DNA of 64,000 bases from Morococcus cerebrosus (GTDB taxonomy: Bacteria > Pseudomonadota > Gammaproteobacteria > Burkholderiales > Neisseriaceae): NCBI RefSeq assembly GCF_022749515.1, contig NZ_CP094242.1, positions 558,001-622,000 of the forward strand, given 5' to 3'. Each line of letters starts with the position of its first letter. The first letter of the stretch is position 1. Positions 9,474 through 18,381 of the stretch are shown here, one piece after another. A program made the position numbers and the translations under genes. Below the pieces are notes generated by a model, which saw only the letters and a list, made by a program, of their open reading frames with translations, searched no databases and had not been told where the DNA came from.

Positions 9474-11246
9474 ATGATTCCATCCGATTTCATTGACGAG
9501 CTTCTGGCCAAAGTCGATATTGTCGATATTATCGACGAGCAGGTTCCGCTGAAGAAGGGCGGGGCGAACTATATGGCTTGTTGTCCGTTCCATAAGGAAA
9601 AGACGCCGTCGTTTTCAGTCAGTCCGACCAAGCAGTTTTATCATTGTTTCAGTTGCGGGGCGCATGGTTCGGCGATTGGTTTTGTGATGGAACATCAGGG
9701 GCTGTCATTTCCGGAGGCGGTGCAGTTTCTTGCCGACCGTGTGGGCATGGCAGTGCCTAAAGTGCGCGGGCAGAACGATAATCCCGAAGTCCGTGCCGAA
9801 CGTAAGAAAAAACAGCAGACGCTGGAGGAAACGACGGCTGCGGCGGCTGATTTTTATGCGCAACAGTTGAAATTCAATCCGGCGGCGAAGGCTTATTTGG
9901 ACAAGCGCGGCTTGAGCGCGGAAGTCATCGCGCATTATGGTTTGGGCTACGCACCCGACGGCTGGCAGCCTTTGGCGCAAGTGTTCCAGCCGTACCCGAA
10001 TACTGCGTTGGTGGATACGGGTATGGTGATTGACAATGAGGGGCGGCATTATGACCGATTCCGTCATCGGATTATGTTCCCCATCCGCAATCCGCGCGGG
10101 CAGGTAATCGGTTTCGGCGGCAGGGTGTTGGACGACTCGAAGCCGAAATATTTGAATTCGCCCGATACTCCTCTGTTTGATAAGGGGAAAAACCTTTACG
10201 GATTGTATGAAGGGCGTGCCGCGGTCAAGGAAGCAGGGCGGATTTTGGTGGTCGAAGGCTATATGGATGTGGTCGCGCTGGCGCAGTTCGGCGTGGGCTA
10301 CGGCGTGGCGGCTTTGGGCACGGCGACGACGGCGGAACACGTCAAAATCCTGATGCGGCAGGCGGACAGTATTTATTTCTGTTTCGACGGCGACAGCGCG
10401 GGACGGAAAGCGGCTTGGCGCGCTCTGGAAAATGCGTTGCCGCAGTTGAAAGACGATAAATCGCTGCATTTTTTATTCCTGCCGGAAGAACACGACCCCG
10501 ACAGCTACATCCGCGCCTACGGCAAAGCGCAATTTGAAGACGCGCTGTTGAATCAAAGCAAGCCTTTGTCGGAATATTTTTGGGAGCATCTTTCAGACGA
10601 CCTCAATCTCAATACGCAGGAAGGTAAGGCGGAATTGGTGAAAACCAGTTCGCCGCTTTTGGCGCAGATTACCGCGCCGGCATTGGCTTATCTATTGAAA
10701 CAACGGCTTAGCGAGCTGGTCGGCATCGATCCCGACAATCTCGCCCAACTGCTGGGGCAGGAAGCGCCGAAGCGGCACGTCAAACAAAAAAGCTACAAAC
10801 TGCCTCCGATTTCCGTCAAGCAGCCTGTCATGCTGACGCTGGTGCAACGGCAAATCCGCAGCCTCTTGATAAATCCGGATTGGGCTGCATATATAGACCT
10901 GCCCGATTATGTGGCGTTGGACGGAGATTTCGCCTGCCTTGCCAATCTCGCCGAAACCATTAAAAGCCATGCCGCCGTACCTGCTACCGCGCAGGTTTTA
11001 GAGTATATGCGCGGTTCTCCTTACGAAGAAACCGTGAACCAAATCTTCCAATCGACACTCTATTCTGAAGAAATGGAAGGCGGAGGAGACGAAGATCGCG
11101 AGAACTTCCAAATCGGCATGAAGAAACTCCTTAACGAGTTAAAATACAAACAAATCGAAACCCTCAAGCAGAAAAGCCTGCAATCGGGTTTGAATGAAAA
11201 TGAAAAAAAACTCTTGCTGTCGCTTTTGACGGCAAAGCAAAATTGA
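9474..11246 (+). CDS. dnaG: DNA primase
   Basis: 590 aa, normal length for bacterial primase, which makes RNA primers at the replication fork with the DnaB helicase. The zinc-binding domain is intact as C37-x2-H40-x17-C58-x2-C61. The TOPRIM core follows at about residues 255-340, with RILVVEGYMDVVALAQFG giving the catalytic Glu and CFDGDSAGRKAAWRA giving the metal-binding Asp residues. The C-terminal third is the helicase-interaction domain, with an internal DUS encoding FSDDL-like residues (near 10590). Gene order dnaG-rpoD recalls the macromolecular synthesis operon, without rpsU. A 223 bp gap and a single DUS separate it from rpoD. Confidence 0.96.
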   Translation: MIPSDFIDELLAKVDIVDIIDEQVPLKKGGANYMACCPFHKEKTPSFSVSPTKQFYHCFSCGAHGSAIGFVMEHQGLSFPEAVQFLADRVGMAVPKVRGQNDNPEVRAERKKKQQTLEETTAAAADFYAQQLKFNPAAKAYLDKRGLSAEVIAHYGLGYAPDGWQPLAQVFQPYPNTALVDTGMVIDNEGRHYDRFRHRIMFPIRNPRGQVIGFGGRVLDDSKPKYLNSPDTPLFDKGKNLYGLYEGRAAVKEAGRILVVEGYMDVVALAQFGVGYGVAALGTATTAEHVKILMRQADSIYFCFDGDSAGRKAAWRALENALPQLKDDKSLHFLFLPEEHDPDSYIRAYGKAQFEDALLNQSKPLSEYFWEHLSDDLNLNTQEGKAELVKTSSPLLAQITAPALAYLLKQRLSELVGIDPDNLAQLLGQEAPKRHVKQKSYKLPPISVKQPVMLTLVQRQIRSLLINPDWAAYIDLPDYVALDGDFACLANLAETIKSHAAVPATAQVLEYMRGSPYEETVNQIFQSTLYSEEMEGGGDEDRENFQIGMKKLLNELKYKQIETLKQKSLQSGLNENEKKLLLSLLTAKQN

Positions 11247-11469
11247 ACGAACGGCAATCCCTGCCGAATCCAGCAACCTTCAGGCCGTCAGAAAAGCATT
11301 GTCCCAAGCTGCGAACATGATGATCCCGCAGAACACCCGTTCCAAAGAGCTTTCAGACGACCTCAGAGTGATAACCCAATAGATTGACTTTAAATCGGTT
11401 ATCACTCTGTTCCGCCTTCAGGTGCATCATGCAAACCGTCGGCACACCATCAGATCAAGAAAGTAATCC

Positions 11470-13419
11470 ATGTCTAAAGACCAAAATCACGAAGACTATC
11501 AAGAACAGGACGACAACCGTCCGCTGACCCTCGAAGAGCAGCGCGCCCGCCTGCGCCAGCTCATCATCATGGGTAAGGAACGCGGCTACATCACTTATTC
11601 CGAAATCAACGACGCCTTGCCCGACGATATGTCCGATGCGGATCAAATCGACAACATCGTCAGCATGATTTCCGGCTTGGGTATCCAAGTGACCGAGCAG
11701 GCGCCTGACGCGGAAGACATTTTGTTGAGCGACAACGCCGCCGCCGTAACCGACGACGATGCCGTTGCCGAAGCCGAAGCCGCCTTGTCCAGCGCGGACT
11801 CCGAATTCGGCAGAACCACCGACCCTGTGCGTATGTATATGCGCGAAATGGGGCAGGTTGACCTGCTGACCCGCGAAGACGAAATCATCATCGCCAAAAA
11901 AATCGAAAACGCCCTGAAAAACATGGTGCAGGCAATTTCCGCCTGTCCAGGCTCCATTGCCGAAATCCTCGAGCTGATCGAGCAAATCCGCAAGGATGAA
12001 ATCCGCGTGGACGAAGTGGTCGAAGCCATCATCGATCCGAACGAAGTGTTACTCAACGAATTGGGCTTGGGACACTTGGAAAGCGCGTCAAACGACGACG
12101 ATTCCGGCAGCAGTGAAGAAGATGAAGCGGATGAAGACGACGATGACGACGATTCCGGCAGCGACTCCGAAGCCATGTCCGCTGCCCATCTTGCCGAATT
12201 GAAGCAAAAAGTGCTGGAACACTTCGCCTTCATCGAAAGCGAATACGGCAAGATGATCAAAAAGCTGGAAAAACACGACAGCCGCCACCCCGATTATCTG
12301 GCACACCGCGACGCCATCGCCAACAAGCTCTTGGAAGTCCGCTTTGCCACCCGCCAAATCGAAAGCCTCAGCGGCAACCTGCGCAGCCGTGTCGAAAACA
12401 TCCGCAAGCTCGAACGCGAAATCCGCGACATCTGCCTTGACCGCGTCCATATGGAACGCGACTACTTCATCCAAAACTTCCTGCCCGAAATCACTAACCT
12501 GAAATGGGTGGAAGAAGAAGTCGCCAAAGGCAGGGTCTGGAGCGACGCGCTCGACCGCTTCCGCCACGCCATCCTCGAAAAACAAACCGAGTTGGCGAAC
12601 ATGGAAAAAGAAACCCGCATTTCCATCGAAGAGCTGAAAGACATCAACAAAAACATGGTGTCGAGCGAAAAAGAAACCGCAGCCGCCAAGCAGGAAATGA
12701 TTCAGGCAAACTTGCGCCTGGTGATTTCCATCGCCAAAAAATACACCAACCGAGGTTTGCAGTTCCTTGATTTGATTCAAGAAGGCAACATCGGCTTGAT
12801 GAAGGCGGTCGACAAGTTCGAATACCGCCGCGGCTACAAATTCTCCACCTACGCGACATGGTGGATCCGCCAAGCGATTACCCGCTCGATTGCCGACCAG
12901 GCGCGCACCATCCGTATTCCGGTGCACATGATTGAAACCATCAACAAGATGAACCGCATCTCCCGCCAGTATCTGCAAGAAACCGGCGAAGAGCCCGATT
13001 CCGCCAAACTTGCCGAGTTGATGGAAATGCCGGAAGACAAAATCCGCAAAATCATGAAAATCGCCAAAGAGCCGATTTCGATGGAAACCCCGATCGGCGA
13101 CGACGACGATTCGCACTTGGGCGACTTCATCGAGGACGCCAACAACGTTGCCCCTGCAGACGCCGCGATGTACACCAGCCTGCACGAAGTCACCAAAGAA
13201 ATCCTCGAAAGCCTGACCCCGCGCGAAGCCAAAGTCCTGCGTATGCGCTTTGGTATCGACATGAATACCGACCACACGCTCGAAGAAGTCGGCAAACAGT
13301 TTGACGTAACCCGCGAACGTATCCGTCAAATCGAAGCCAAAGCCCTGCGCAAACTGCGCCATCCGACCCGCAGCGACCGCCTCAGAAGCTTCCTCGACAG
13401 CGAAGACAGCAAACTGTAA
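11470..13419 (+). CDS. rpoD: RNA polymerase primary sigma factor (sigma-70)
   Basis: 649 aa. Region 1.1 is at the N-terminus ([20 protein letters not shown]). Region 1.2 starts near [13 protein letters not shown]. The non-conserved region carries a very acidic Asp/Glu/Ser stretch (residues about 205-235). Region 2 is near-invariant ([19 protein letters not shown], then [20 protein letters not shown]). Region 4.2 is the -35-binding HTH ([20 protein letters not shown]). The ribosome site is weak. A clear intrinsic terminator follows at once. It directs core polymerase to housekeeping promoters. Confidence 0.98.
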   Translation: MSKDQNHEDYQEQDDNRPLTLEEQRARLRQLIIMGKERGYITYSEINDALPDDMSDADQIDNIVSMISGLGIQVTEQAPDAEDILLSDNAAAVTDDDAVAEAEAALSSADSEFGRTTDPVRMYMREMGQVDLLTREDEIIIAKKIENALKNMVQAISACPGSIAEILELIEQIRKDEIRVDEVVEAIIDPNEVLLNELGLGHLESASNDDDSGSSEEDEADEDDDDDDSGSDSEAMSAAHLAELKQKVLEHFAFIESEYGKMIKKLEKHDSRHPDYLAHRDAIANKLLEVRFATRQIESLSGNLRSRVENIRKLEREIRDICLDRVHMERDYFIQNFLPEITNLKWVEEEVAKGRVWSDALDRFRHAILEKQTELANMEKETRISIEELKDINKNMVSSEKETAAAKQEMIQANLRLVISIAKKYTNRGLQFLDLIQEGNIGLMKAVDKFEYRRGYKFSTYATWWIRQAITRSIADQARTIRIPVHMIETINKMNRISRQYLQETGEEPDSAKLAELMEMPEDKIRKIMKIAKEPISMETPIGDDDDSHLGDFIEDANNVAPADAAMYTSLHEVTKEILESLTPREAKVLRMRFGIDMNTDHTLEEVGKQFDVTRERIRQIEAKALRKLRHPTRSDRLRSFLDSEDSKL

Positions 13420-13426
13420 AACAGCA

Positions 13427-13455
13427 AACCGCAGGTTTATCCCTGCGGTTTTTTA
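13427..13455 (+). terminator. Intrinsic terminator of rpoD
   Basis: AACCGCAGG stem, 6-7 nt loop, CCTGCGGTT, then a T run; 8 nt after the rpoD stop. Confidence 0.92.
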
Positions 13456-13485
13456 TATGCCTGAGGTCGTCTGAAACAGAAGTTG

Positions 13486-13642
13486 TATAGTGGATTAACT
13501 TTAAATCAGGACAAGGCGACGAAGCCGCAGACAGTACAGATAGTACGGAACCGATTCACTTGGTGCTTCAGCACCTTAGAGAATCGTTCTCTTTGAGCTA
13601 AGGCGAGGCAACGCCGTACTGGTTTAAAGTTAATCCACTATA
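13486..13642. repeat. Correia repeat enclosed element, full length (157 bp)
   Basis: Terminal inverted repeats TATAGTGGATTAACTTTAAA and its complement, ending in TA at both sides. The internal region is typical. It lies between the two arms of a DUS pair (13463-13476 and 13645-13659), so it was inserted into the hairpin loop. Confidence 0.93.
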
Positions 13643-13692
13643 CGTTTTCAGACGACCTGTTTTGCATTCATTGCACTATGGTCGGTTAAAAC

Positions 13693-13779
13693 CCGTAGAG
13701 CGGGCTTTGCCCGCGGATAATAGAGAAAGTTTCGGCAGCCTTTTTTACTCATCATCTTCGTGGGCAAAGCCCACGCTAC
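13693..13779. repeat. Pair of REP-like palindromes
   Basis: GTAGAGCGGGCTTTGCCCGC at the left and CGTGGGCAAAGCCCACGCTAC at the right, in opposite orientation. Each contains a small hairpin of the type GTGGGC-TTT-GCCCAC. The same 21-mer occurs repeatedly at 50.1-51.2 kb. Confidence 0.8.
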
Positions 13780-13835
13780 AAGGCGGCATCATTCTTGAAT
13801 GGGTGTGCAATTAAAACATGATTGTAAAAAAGGTC

Positions 13836-14915
13836 CTTGGATTCGGATTTCAAGTGCAACACTAGGGTACCAGTGGTTGGAACAGATTTAAGAATAAAAC
13901 ACTTGGCGTTTCGTAGCCAAGTGTTTTTCTCGGCCGGTGGTTCAACTCATCTTGAACCCTGCGTATCTCCCGATCGCTGATGTTTCGGAAATCGGTTTGT
14001 TTGGGGAAATATTGCCGGATGAGTCCATTGGTGTTCTCATTCAGCCCTTTCTCCCAAGAATGGTAAGGGCGGCAAAAATAGGTTTTCGCCTTCAATGCTT
14101 TGGCTATTTTGGTGTGTTGGTAGAACTCTTTGCCGTTATCCATGGTGATGGTGTGGACTCTGGCTTTATATGCCTTTAATACCCTAATGGCCGCCCGGGC
14201 AGTGTCTTCGGCTTTTAAGTTCTTTAATTTGCAGATGATGGTGTAGCGGGTAGTGCGTTCGACCAAGGTCAATAACGCGCTTTTCTGATTTTTGCCGACG
14301 ATGGTGTCGGCCTCCCAATCGCCGATGCGGGTTTTCCGGTCGACGATAGCAGGTCGGTTCTCTATGCCGACGCGGTCGGGCACTTTGCCTCTGGTCCATG
14401 TGCTGCCGTAGCGTTTGCGGTAGGGTTTGCTGCATATTCTGAGGTGTTGCCACAAAGTGCCGCCGTTGCTTTTGTCTTGGCGAAGGTAGCGGTAAATGGT
14501 GCTGTGATGGAGTGTGATCCCGTGGTGTTTATGCAGGTAGGCACATACTTGTTCGGGACTGAGTTTGCGGCGGATAAGGGTGTCGATGTGTTGAACCAGC
14601 TGCGAATCGAGCTTATAGGGTTTTCGCCGGTGCTGTTTGGTCAGCCGGCTTTGCTTCTGTGCTTTTTCGGCGCTGTATTGCTGTCCTTGGATGCAGTGCC
14701 GCTTGATTTCGCGGCTGATGGTGCTTTTGTGGCGGTTGAGCTGTTTGGCGATTTCGGCGATGGTGCAGTGGCGGGACAGGTATTGGATATGGTATCGTTC
14801 GTCTTGGGTCAGTTGTGTGTAGCTCATGGCAATCTTTCTTGCAGGAAAGGCCGTATGCTACCGCATACTGGCCTTTTTCTGTTATGGAAAGTTGCACTTC
14901 AAATGCGAATCCGCC
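13836..14915 (-). mobile_element. IS1655-type element (IS30 family), copy 1, 1080 bp
   Basis: Ends carry imperfect inverted repeats containing GGATTCG(G/C)ATTT and AAGTGCAA. The trinucleotide GTC is duplicated at 13833-13835 and 14916-14918. Joining the flanks restores AGGTCGTCTGAAAA, a DUS. One intact transposase gene lies inside. Confidence 0.92.
13862..14827 (-). CDS. IS30-family transposase (IS1655)
   Basis: 321 aa, full length. The N-terminal HTH region (TQLTQDERYHIQYLSRHCTI, then IAKQLNRHKSTISREIKRHC) is typical of IS30 transposases. The catalytic domain shows GDWEADTIVG (first Asp), TMDNGKEF (second Asp) and ENTNGLIRQYFPK (Glu). Nearly identical to the copy at 60822-61787, with a handful of substitutions near KAQKQSR and VDRKTR. 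No frameshift or stop is seen, so it is probably active. Confidence 0.93.
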   Translation of the reverse strand: MSYTQLTQDERYHIQYLSRHCTIAEIAKQLNRHKSTISREIKRHCIQGQQYSAEKAQKQSRLTKQHRRKPYKLDSQLVQHIDTLIRRKLSPEQVCAYLHKHHGITLHHSTIYRYLRQDKSNGGTLWQHLRICSKPYRKRYGSTWTRGKVPDRVGIENRPAIVDRKTRIGDWEADTIVGKNQKSALLTLVERTTRYTIICKLKNLKAEDTARAAIRVLKAYKARVHTITMDNGKEFYQHTKIAKALKAKTYFCRPYHSWEKGLNENTNGLIRQYFPKQTDFRNISDREIRRVQDELNHRPRKTLGYETPSVLFLNLFQPLVP

Positions 14916-14957
14916 GTCGTCTGAAAAAACGGGAAACCGGTTTTTCAGACGACCTTT
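14916..14957 (-). terminator. DUS hairpin at the 3' end of the PlsC-like gene, abutting IS1655
   Basis: GTCGTCTGAAAAA and TTTTTCAGACGAC around a GC-rich GGGAAACC loop. The outer AG of the left DUS has been displaced to the far side of the insertion sequence. Confidence 0.7.
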
Positions 14958-14973
14958 CATTTGTTTTGACTCT

Positions 14974-15723
14974 TTAGCCCAATTCTTTCAATTTTCGGCT
15001 CAAAATGCCGTGTATTTCCAGCGCCGTTTCGTAGCGGTCTTCTTTGGCAGGAACCGGCTCCAGAAAATGCAGCTCCACCTTGCTGGAAGGCTGGCTGATA
15101 ATCATACAGATGGATTGCCACAGGCTGGTATCGCCCACATAAGCCGCCTGAAGGTTCGGACTGGTGCCGTCGGGATTGGGGTAGCGGCAGAGCATGGGGA
15201 TAATGGGAACGCCTGCATCGTAGGCGGTTTGGAAAAAGCTGGGTTTGAACGGGAGGATTTCATAACCTTCCGTACTCGTCCCTTCCGGGAAAATGGTTAC
15301 GGTATCGCCGTTTTTAAGGGCTTCGGTTACCGTGGCGATTTTAGCGGTATTGCCTTTGGTGCCCTTATTGCGTGAAACGTAAACGGTCTGCGCCTGCGTG
15401 GCGAGATAGCCGACTACCGGCCATTTGGCGACATCGTCTTTCGCCACAAACCGACCCGGAAAAGCGCCGTTGACCGCCATGATGTCCAACCAAGAGATAT
15501 GGTTGCTGATTAACAACTGCGCCTGCCCTTCCTGAGGCAGCGTGCCGAAGGTTTCCAGCTTCATGCCGCATGAAGCGAGAACGCGCAGCGACCAGATTTG
15601 GATGGCACGCAGTTTGCGCCGTTTGCTGTAAAAGGGAAACAGGAAGAACATTTCCGCCATACCGTAAAGCAGGCAGATGCCGATGCAGAGCAGGCGGAAG
15701 GTAAAACGTAGTTTGGCAATCAT
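14974..15723 (-). CDS. Lysophospholipid acyltransferase (PlsC/OlsA family)
   Basis: 249 aa with an N-terminal membrane anchor (residues about 8-32). The acyltransferase motif HX4D is at H75-D80 (NHISWLD), and the second motif is FPEGTSTEG. This family transfers acyl groups from ACP or CoA to lysophosphatidate, or to lyso-ornithine lipid in the OlsA branch. In pathogenic Neisseria a similar enzyme is NlaA. Because the gene just upstream on the same strand resembles OlsB, an OlsA role is plausible; a plain PlsC role cannot be excluded. The two genes are 114 bp apart with a DUS hairpin between them. Confidence 0.85.
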   Translation of the reverse strand: MIAKLRFTFRLLCIGICLLYGMAEMFFLFPFYSKRRKLRAIQIWSLRVLASCGMKLETFGTLPQEGQAQLLISNHISWLDIMAVNGAFPGRFVAKDDVAKWPVVGYLATQAQTVYVSRNKGTKGNTAKIATVTEALKNGDTVTIFPEGTSTEGYEILPFKPSFFQTAYDAGVPIIPMLCRYPNPDGTSPNLQAAYVGDTSLWQSICMIISQPSSKVELHFLEPVPAKEDRYETALEIHGILSRKLKELG

Positions 15724-15798
15724 AAGGTTGTGGTGTGTGCAATCTTGGTATAGGGTGAAACCGCTAAAAATCAGTTATTTGCTGATTTCACAATAGTT

Positions 15799-15832
15799 GA
15801 GGTCGTCTGAAAAGGTTTTCAGACGACCTTTT
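15799..15832 (-). terminator. DUS hairpin between the two acyltransferase genes
   Basis: GAGGTCGTCTGAAAA and TTTTCAGACGACCTT with almost no loop, 5 nt after the OlsB-like stop codon. Confidence 0.65.
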
Positions 15833-15837
15833 GGTCT

Positions 15838-16587
15838 TTATGGTTTAGGGGCAAAACGTTGGAGGTAACGGTCTGCCAGGCGGGTGATGTCCATCATGAT
15901 GAGCACGTCGGCGCAGTTGAACGCTTCATCGACGCAAGGCTCGCCGCAGAACCATGCGCCCGCATTGAGGTAGCCTTTAATCAGCGGCGGGACGTCAGGT
16001 TTGTCCGACGGGGTAATTTCGTCCCACTTGAGCGGATTGAGCGGCTTGACGCACCATTTTTCAGGCGCGAGATATTTGGATTTCAGGGCATGATACAGAC
16101 CCGCCGCATCGCTGCCGCCGTCGTGCATATCAATGCTGCCGCAGCCTATCATGAAGCGCAGGTTTTCGTCTTTCATGAATTTGACCAACCCCGACCACAA
16201 AAGCATGACCAAACCGCCGTTGCGGTAGTCGGGATGGGTGCAGGCGCGGCCGAGTTCGACGGTTTGCGGCAAAATGTCTTTCAAAGGGGACAAGTCAAAT
16301 TCGTGTTCACTATACCAGCCGCCGACTTTTTTGGCGGTTTCTTCGGTAATCAGACGATAGCAGCCGATGACGTCTCCGGTTGCGTCGTCAAAAGCCAAAA
16401 GGTGGTGGCAATATTCGTCGTAAGGATCGACATCGCGACCGTTGTCGCTTTCGATTTCCGCCCCCAGTTCTTGGGCAAATACCTGATAACGCAAGCGTTG
16501 TGCTGCTTCAATTTCCGCCTGCGTTTCCGCAAGGCGCACGCTCAGACCGATTTTGGGGCCGGTTTGGTTGAAACGGCTGGAGGACAT
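15838..16587 (-). CDS. OlsB-like GNAT acyltransferase (ornithine-acyl-ACP N-acyltransferase family)
   Basis: 249 aa. Features typical of the OlsB/hemolysin-like GNAT group include LRYQVFAQELGAEIE near residue 35, then DPYDEYCHHLLAFD. Also seen are VELGRACTHPDYRNGG, the acyl-donor loop region, and IGCGSIDMHDGG. OlsB acylates the alpha-amino group of ornithine, giving lyso-ornithine lipid, which OlsA then completes. Pairing with a PlsC-like gene on the same strand supports that route, but the substrate amino acid is inferred. The start is an ATG preceded by an AGGAAGT-like ribosome site. Confidence 0.78.
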   Translation of the reverse strand: MSSSRFNQTGPKIGLSVRLAETQAEIEAAQRLRYQVFAQELGAEIESDNGRDVDPYDEYCHHLLAFDDATGDVIGCYRLITEETAKKVGGWYSEHEFDLSPLKDILPQTVELGRACTHPDYRNGGLVMLLWSGLVKFMKDENLRFMIGCGSIDMHDGGSDAAGLYHALKSKYLAPEKWCVKPLNPLKWDEITPSDKPDVPPLIKGYLNAGAWFCGEPCVDEAFNCADVLIMMDITRLADRYLQRFAPKP

Positions 16588-16912
16588 TTGACTTCCTGTC
16601 GGATGAAAAGAGTTGATTATAGCGGATATGGCAGAGGATTTATATTTCTACCCCTTTGGATGCTTTCATTTGCCGGTTGTTAGACGGAAAGTGTTGGTAA
16701 AAGGTCGTCTGAAAACACCTTGGCGTGATTTCATAAGATTAACCAGTATGGCAAAAGCAGCATAACTGACCACTGATTTAAATCAATTATTAATTATATA
16801 TAATTAATAATATTGTAATAATTCTATACAATATAACTAATTCTAAATAGTTAAATATAATTATTTAGGATTAGTTAGTATTGTTAAAAATTCAAAAATG
16901 GAGAATGAAAAG
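16588..16912. other. AT-rich intergenic region before the adhesin
   Basis: Contains one DUS (about 16702-16716). The 120 bp from about 16770 are almost pure A/T with TAATTA/ATAATT runs. Several -10-like boxes are possible, but no single promoter stands out. This probably carries the divergent promoters. Confidence 0.5.
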
Positions 16913-18244
16913 ATGAAACTAAACTTATCCGTCAAACCGCTGTGTTTGGTGTTGTCCCTTGTTTTTGCAAATGTTTGTGCTGCAGAAGGTATTGCGACAG
17001 GGACGATGCACAAAAACGGTTCTGCCGCATTGGGCAAAGAATCGAAGGCGGGGGAGAATGCGACCGCGTTGGGCGACAAAGCGGCTGCGGCGGGTTATAA
17101 GTCTGTTGCTGCCGGCTATGATTCAAACGCTTCGGGTTTGAGCGCGTCGGCATTTGGCAGCGAGGCTAAGGCGGAAGCATTGCGGACGGTTGCCGTCGGT
17201 TTCAGAGCGAATGCAAAAGGAACCAACGATATTGCCGTCGGCGGCGCATCGAAGGCTTCCGGCGGGCAGTCGGTGGCGGTCGGTTTGATGTCGCAGGCAA
17301 AGGGTTTGCGTTCTATCGCGGTTGGTGAAAGCGCGAAGGCTGCCGATATTGATGCGGTTGCGTTTGGACGGGGCAGCGAAGCCAATGCACTCAGTTCCAC
17401 TGCTGTCGGGGATAGGGCAAAAGCCAACGGTACGCAGGCGGTTGCGCTGGCATCTGCTGCCGAGGCAAACGGTTATCAAGCGGTTGCAGTCGGTACGCGC
17501 GCGGTTGCCGAAGAAACCAACAGCGTGGCATTGGGCGTGGAATCTTCGTCCACCGCGCTCAACGGTCTTGCCGCAGGCACGCGCGCACGGGTACGGAAAT
17601 CGGGCGGAACGGCTTTGGGCGCAGGTGCTGCCGCATTTGAGGAAAAATCTGCTGCTTTGGGCTACAAAGCAGAAGCACGTCAACAAAACTCCGTAGCGCT
17701 CGGTACGGACAGTGTTGCCGATACTGCGGCAGGCGTTGCAGGACATGACTTTGCCACCGGCGCGGCAAGTACCGAAACGGGTAAGGCATGGGTATCGACT
17801 TTGGGCGCGGTATCTGTCGGCAGCGAACAAAACAGCCGCCAGATTACTAATGTTGCTGCGGGTAAGGAGGATACGGATGCGGTCAACGTTGCCCAAGTGA
17901 AGAGCCTTGCCCGCCAAACCCAAAGCAGCCTTGCCGCAGCCGAGAGCAATCACCAGACCCAAATCGCCGCTTTGCGCAACGAAGCCAAAGTCCGTATGGA
18001 CAAACTTGAAGAGCGCGCCGATTCAGGCTCCGCCGCTGCAATCGCAGTCGGCAGCCTCGGACAGGCATATCAGCCGGGACAAGGTGCGGTTTCCGTCGCA
18101 AGCGGTATCTGGCGCGGTAAAAGCGGCTACGCCGTAGGTATTTCCAAAGTATCCGCCAGCGGCAAATGGCTGGTTAAAGGCTCGGCAGTCGGCGCGGCGA
18201 AAGGCGGTGCGGGCGGCGGTGCCAGCGTAACCTACCTCTGGTAA
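16913..18244 (+). CDS. Trimeric autotransporter adhesin (YadA-like, short)
   Basis: About 443 aa. The ATG at 16913 is preferred because GGAG precedes it by about 9 nt; an in-frame ATG at 16898 has no ribosome site. A signal peptide ends near VCAAEG. Most of the passenger is a YadA-type head of degenerate 14-residue repeats (S-x-A-x-G-x-x-A-x-A pattern, such as AVALASAAEANGYQ). Then come a head-neck motif (ITNVAAGKEDTDAVNVAQ), a short coiled-coil stalk (SLARQTQSSLAAAESN onward) and a 70-residue anchor ending ASVTYLW. Three chains would form one 12-strand barrel. It lacks the long extended signal-peptide region of large adhesins. Confidence 0.9.
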   Translation: MKLNLSVKPLCLVLSLVFANVCAAEGIATGTMHKNGSAALGKESKAGENATALGDKAAAAGYKSVAAGYDSNASGLSASAFGSEAKAEALRTVAVGFRANAKGTNDIAVGGASKASGGQSVAVGLMSQAKGLRSIAVGESAKAADIDAVAFGRGSEANALSSTAVGDRAKANGTQAVALASAAEANGYQAVAVGTRAVAEETNSVALGVESSSTALNGLAAGTRARVRKSGGTALGAGAAAFEEKSAALGYKAEARQQNSVALGTDSVADTAAGVAGHDFATGAASTETGKAWVSTLGAVSVGSEQNSRQITNVAAGKEDTDAVNVAQVKSLARQTQSSLAAAESNHQTQIAALRNEAKVRMDKLEERADSGSAAAIAVGSLGQAYQPGQGAVSVASGIWRGKSGYAVGISKVSASGKWLVKGSAVGAAKGGAGGGASVTYLW

Positions 18245-18265
18245 TCGTTGTTAGGTGTATCGCCG

Positions 18266-18319
18266 AAAGGTCGTCTGAAAACATTCCATTTCTCCGAAAC
18301 CGTGTTTTCAGACGACCTC
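18266..18319 (+). terminator. DUS inverted pair after the adhesin
   Basis: AAAGGTCGTCTGAAAAC and GTTTTCAGACGACCTCG flanking about 20 nt, 20 bp after the adhesin stop. Confidence 0.65.
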
Positions 18320-18381
18320 GTTCTTGATAATTCCCTATTTGTCCCAATTCTGTCGATGTTATTAATTTTCGACAGAACAAA

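Noticed and set aside
12088..13362. Long antisense frame (424 codons) opposite rpoD
   Set aside because: Shadow caused by GC-skewed codon use in rpoD; no domain and no ribosome site.
13693..13779. REP-like inverted palindromes considered as a CRISPR remnant
   Set aside because: No regular spacers and no direct repeats; the copies are inverted, and no cas gene is present.
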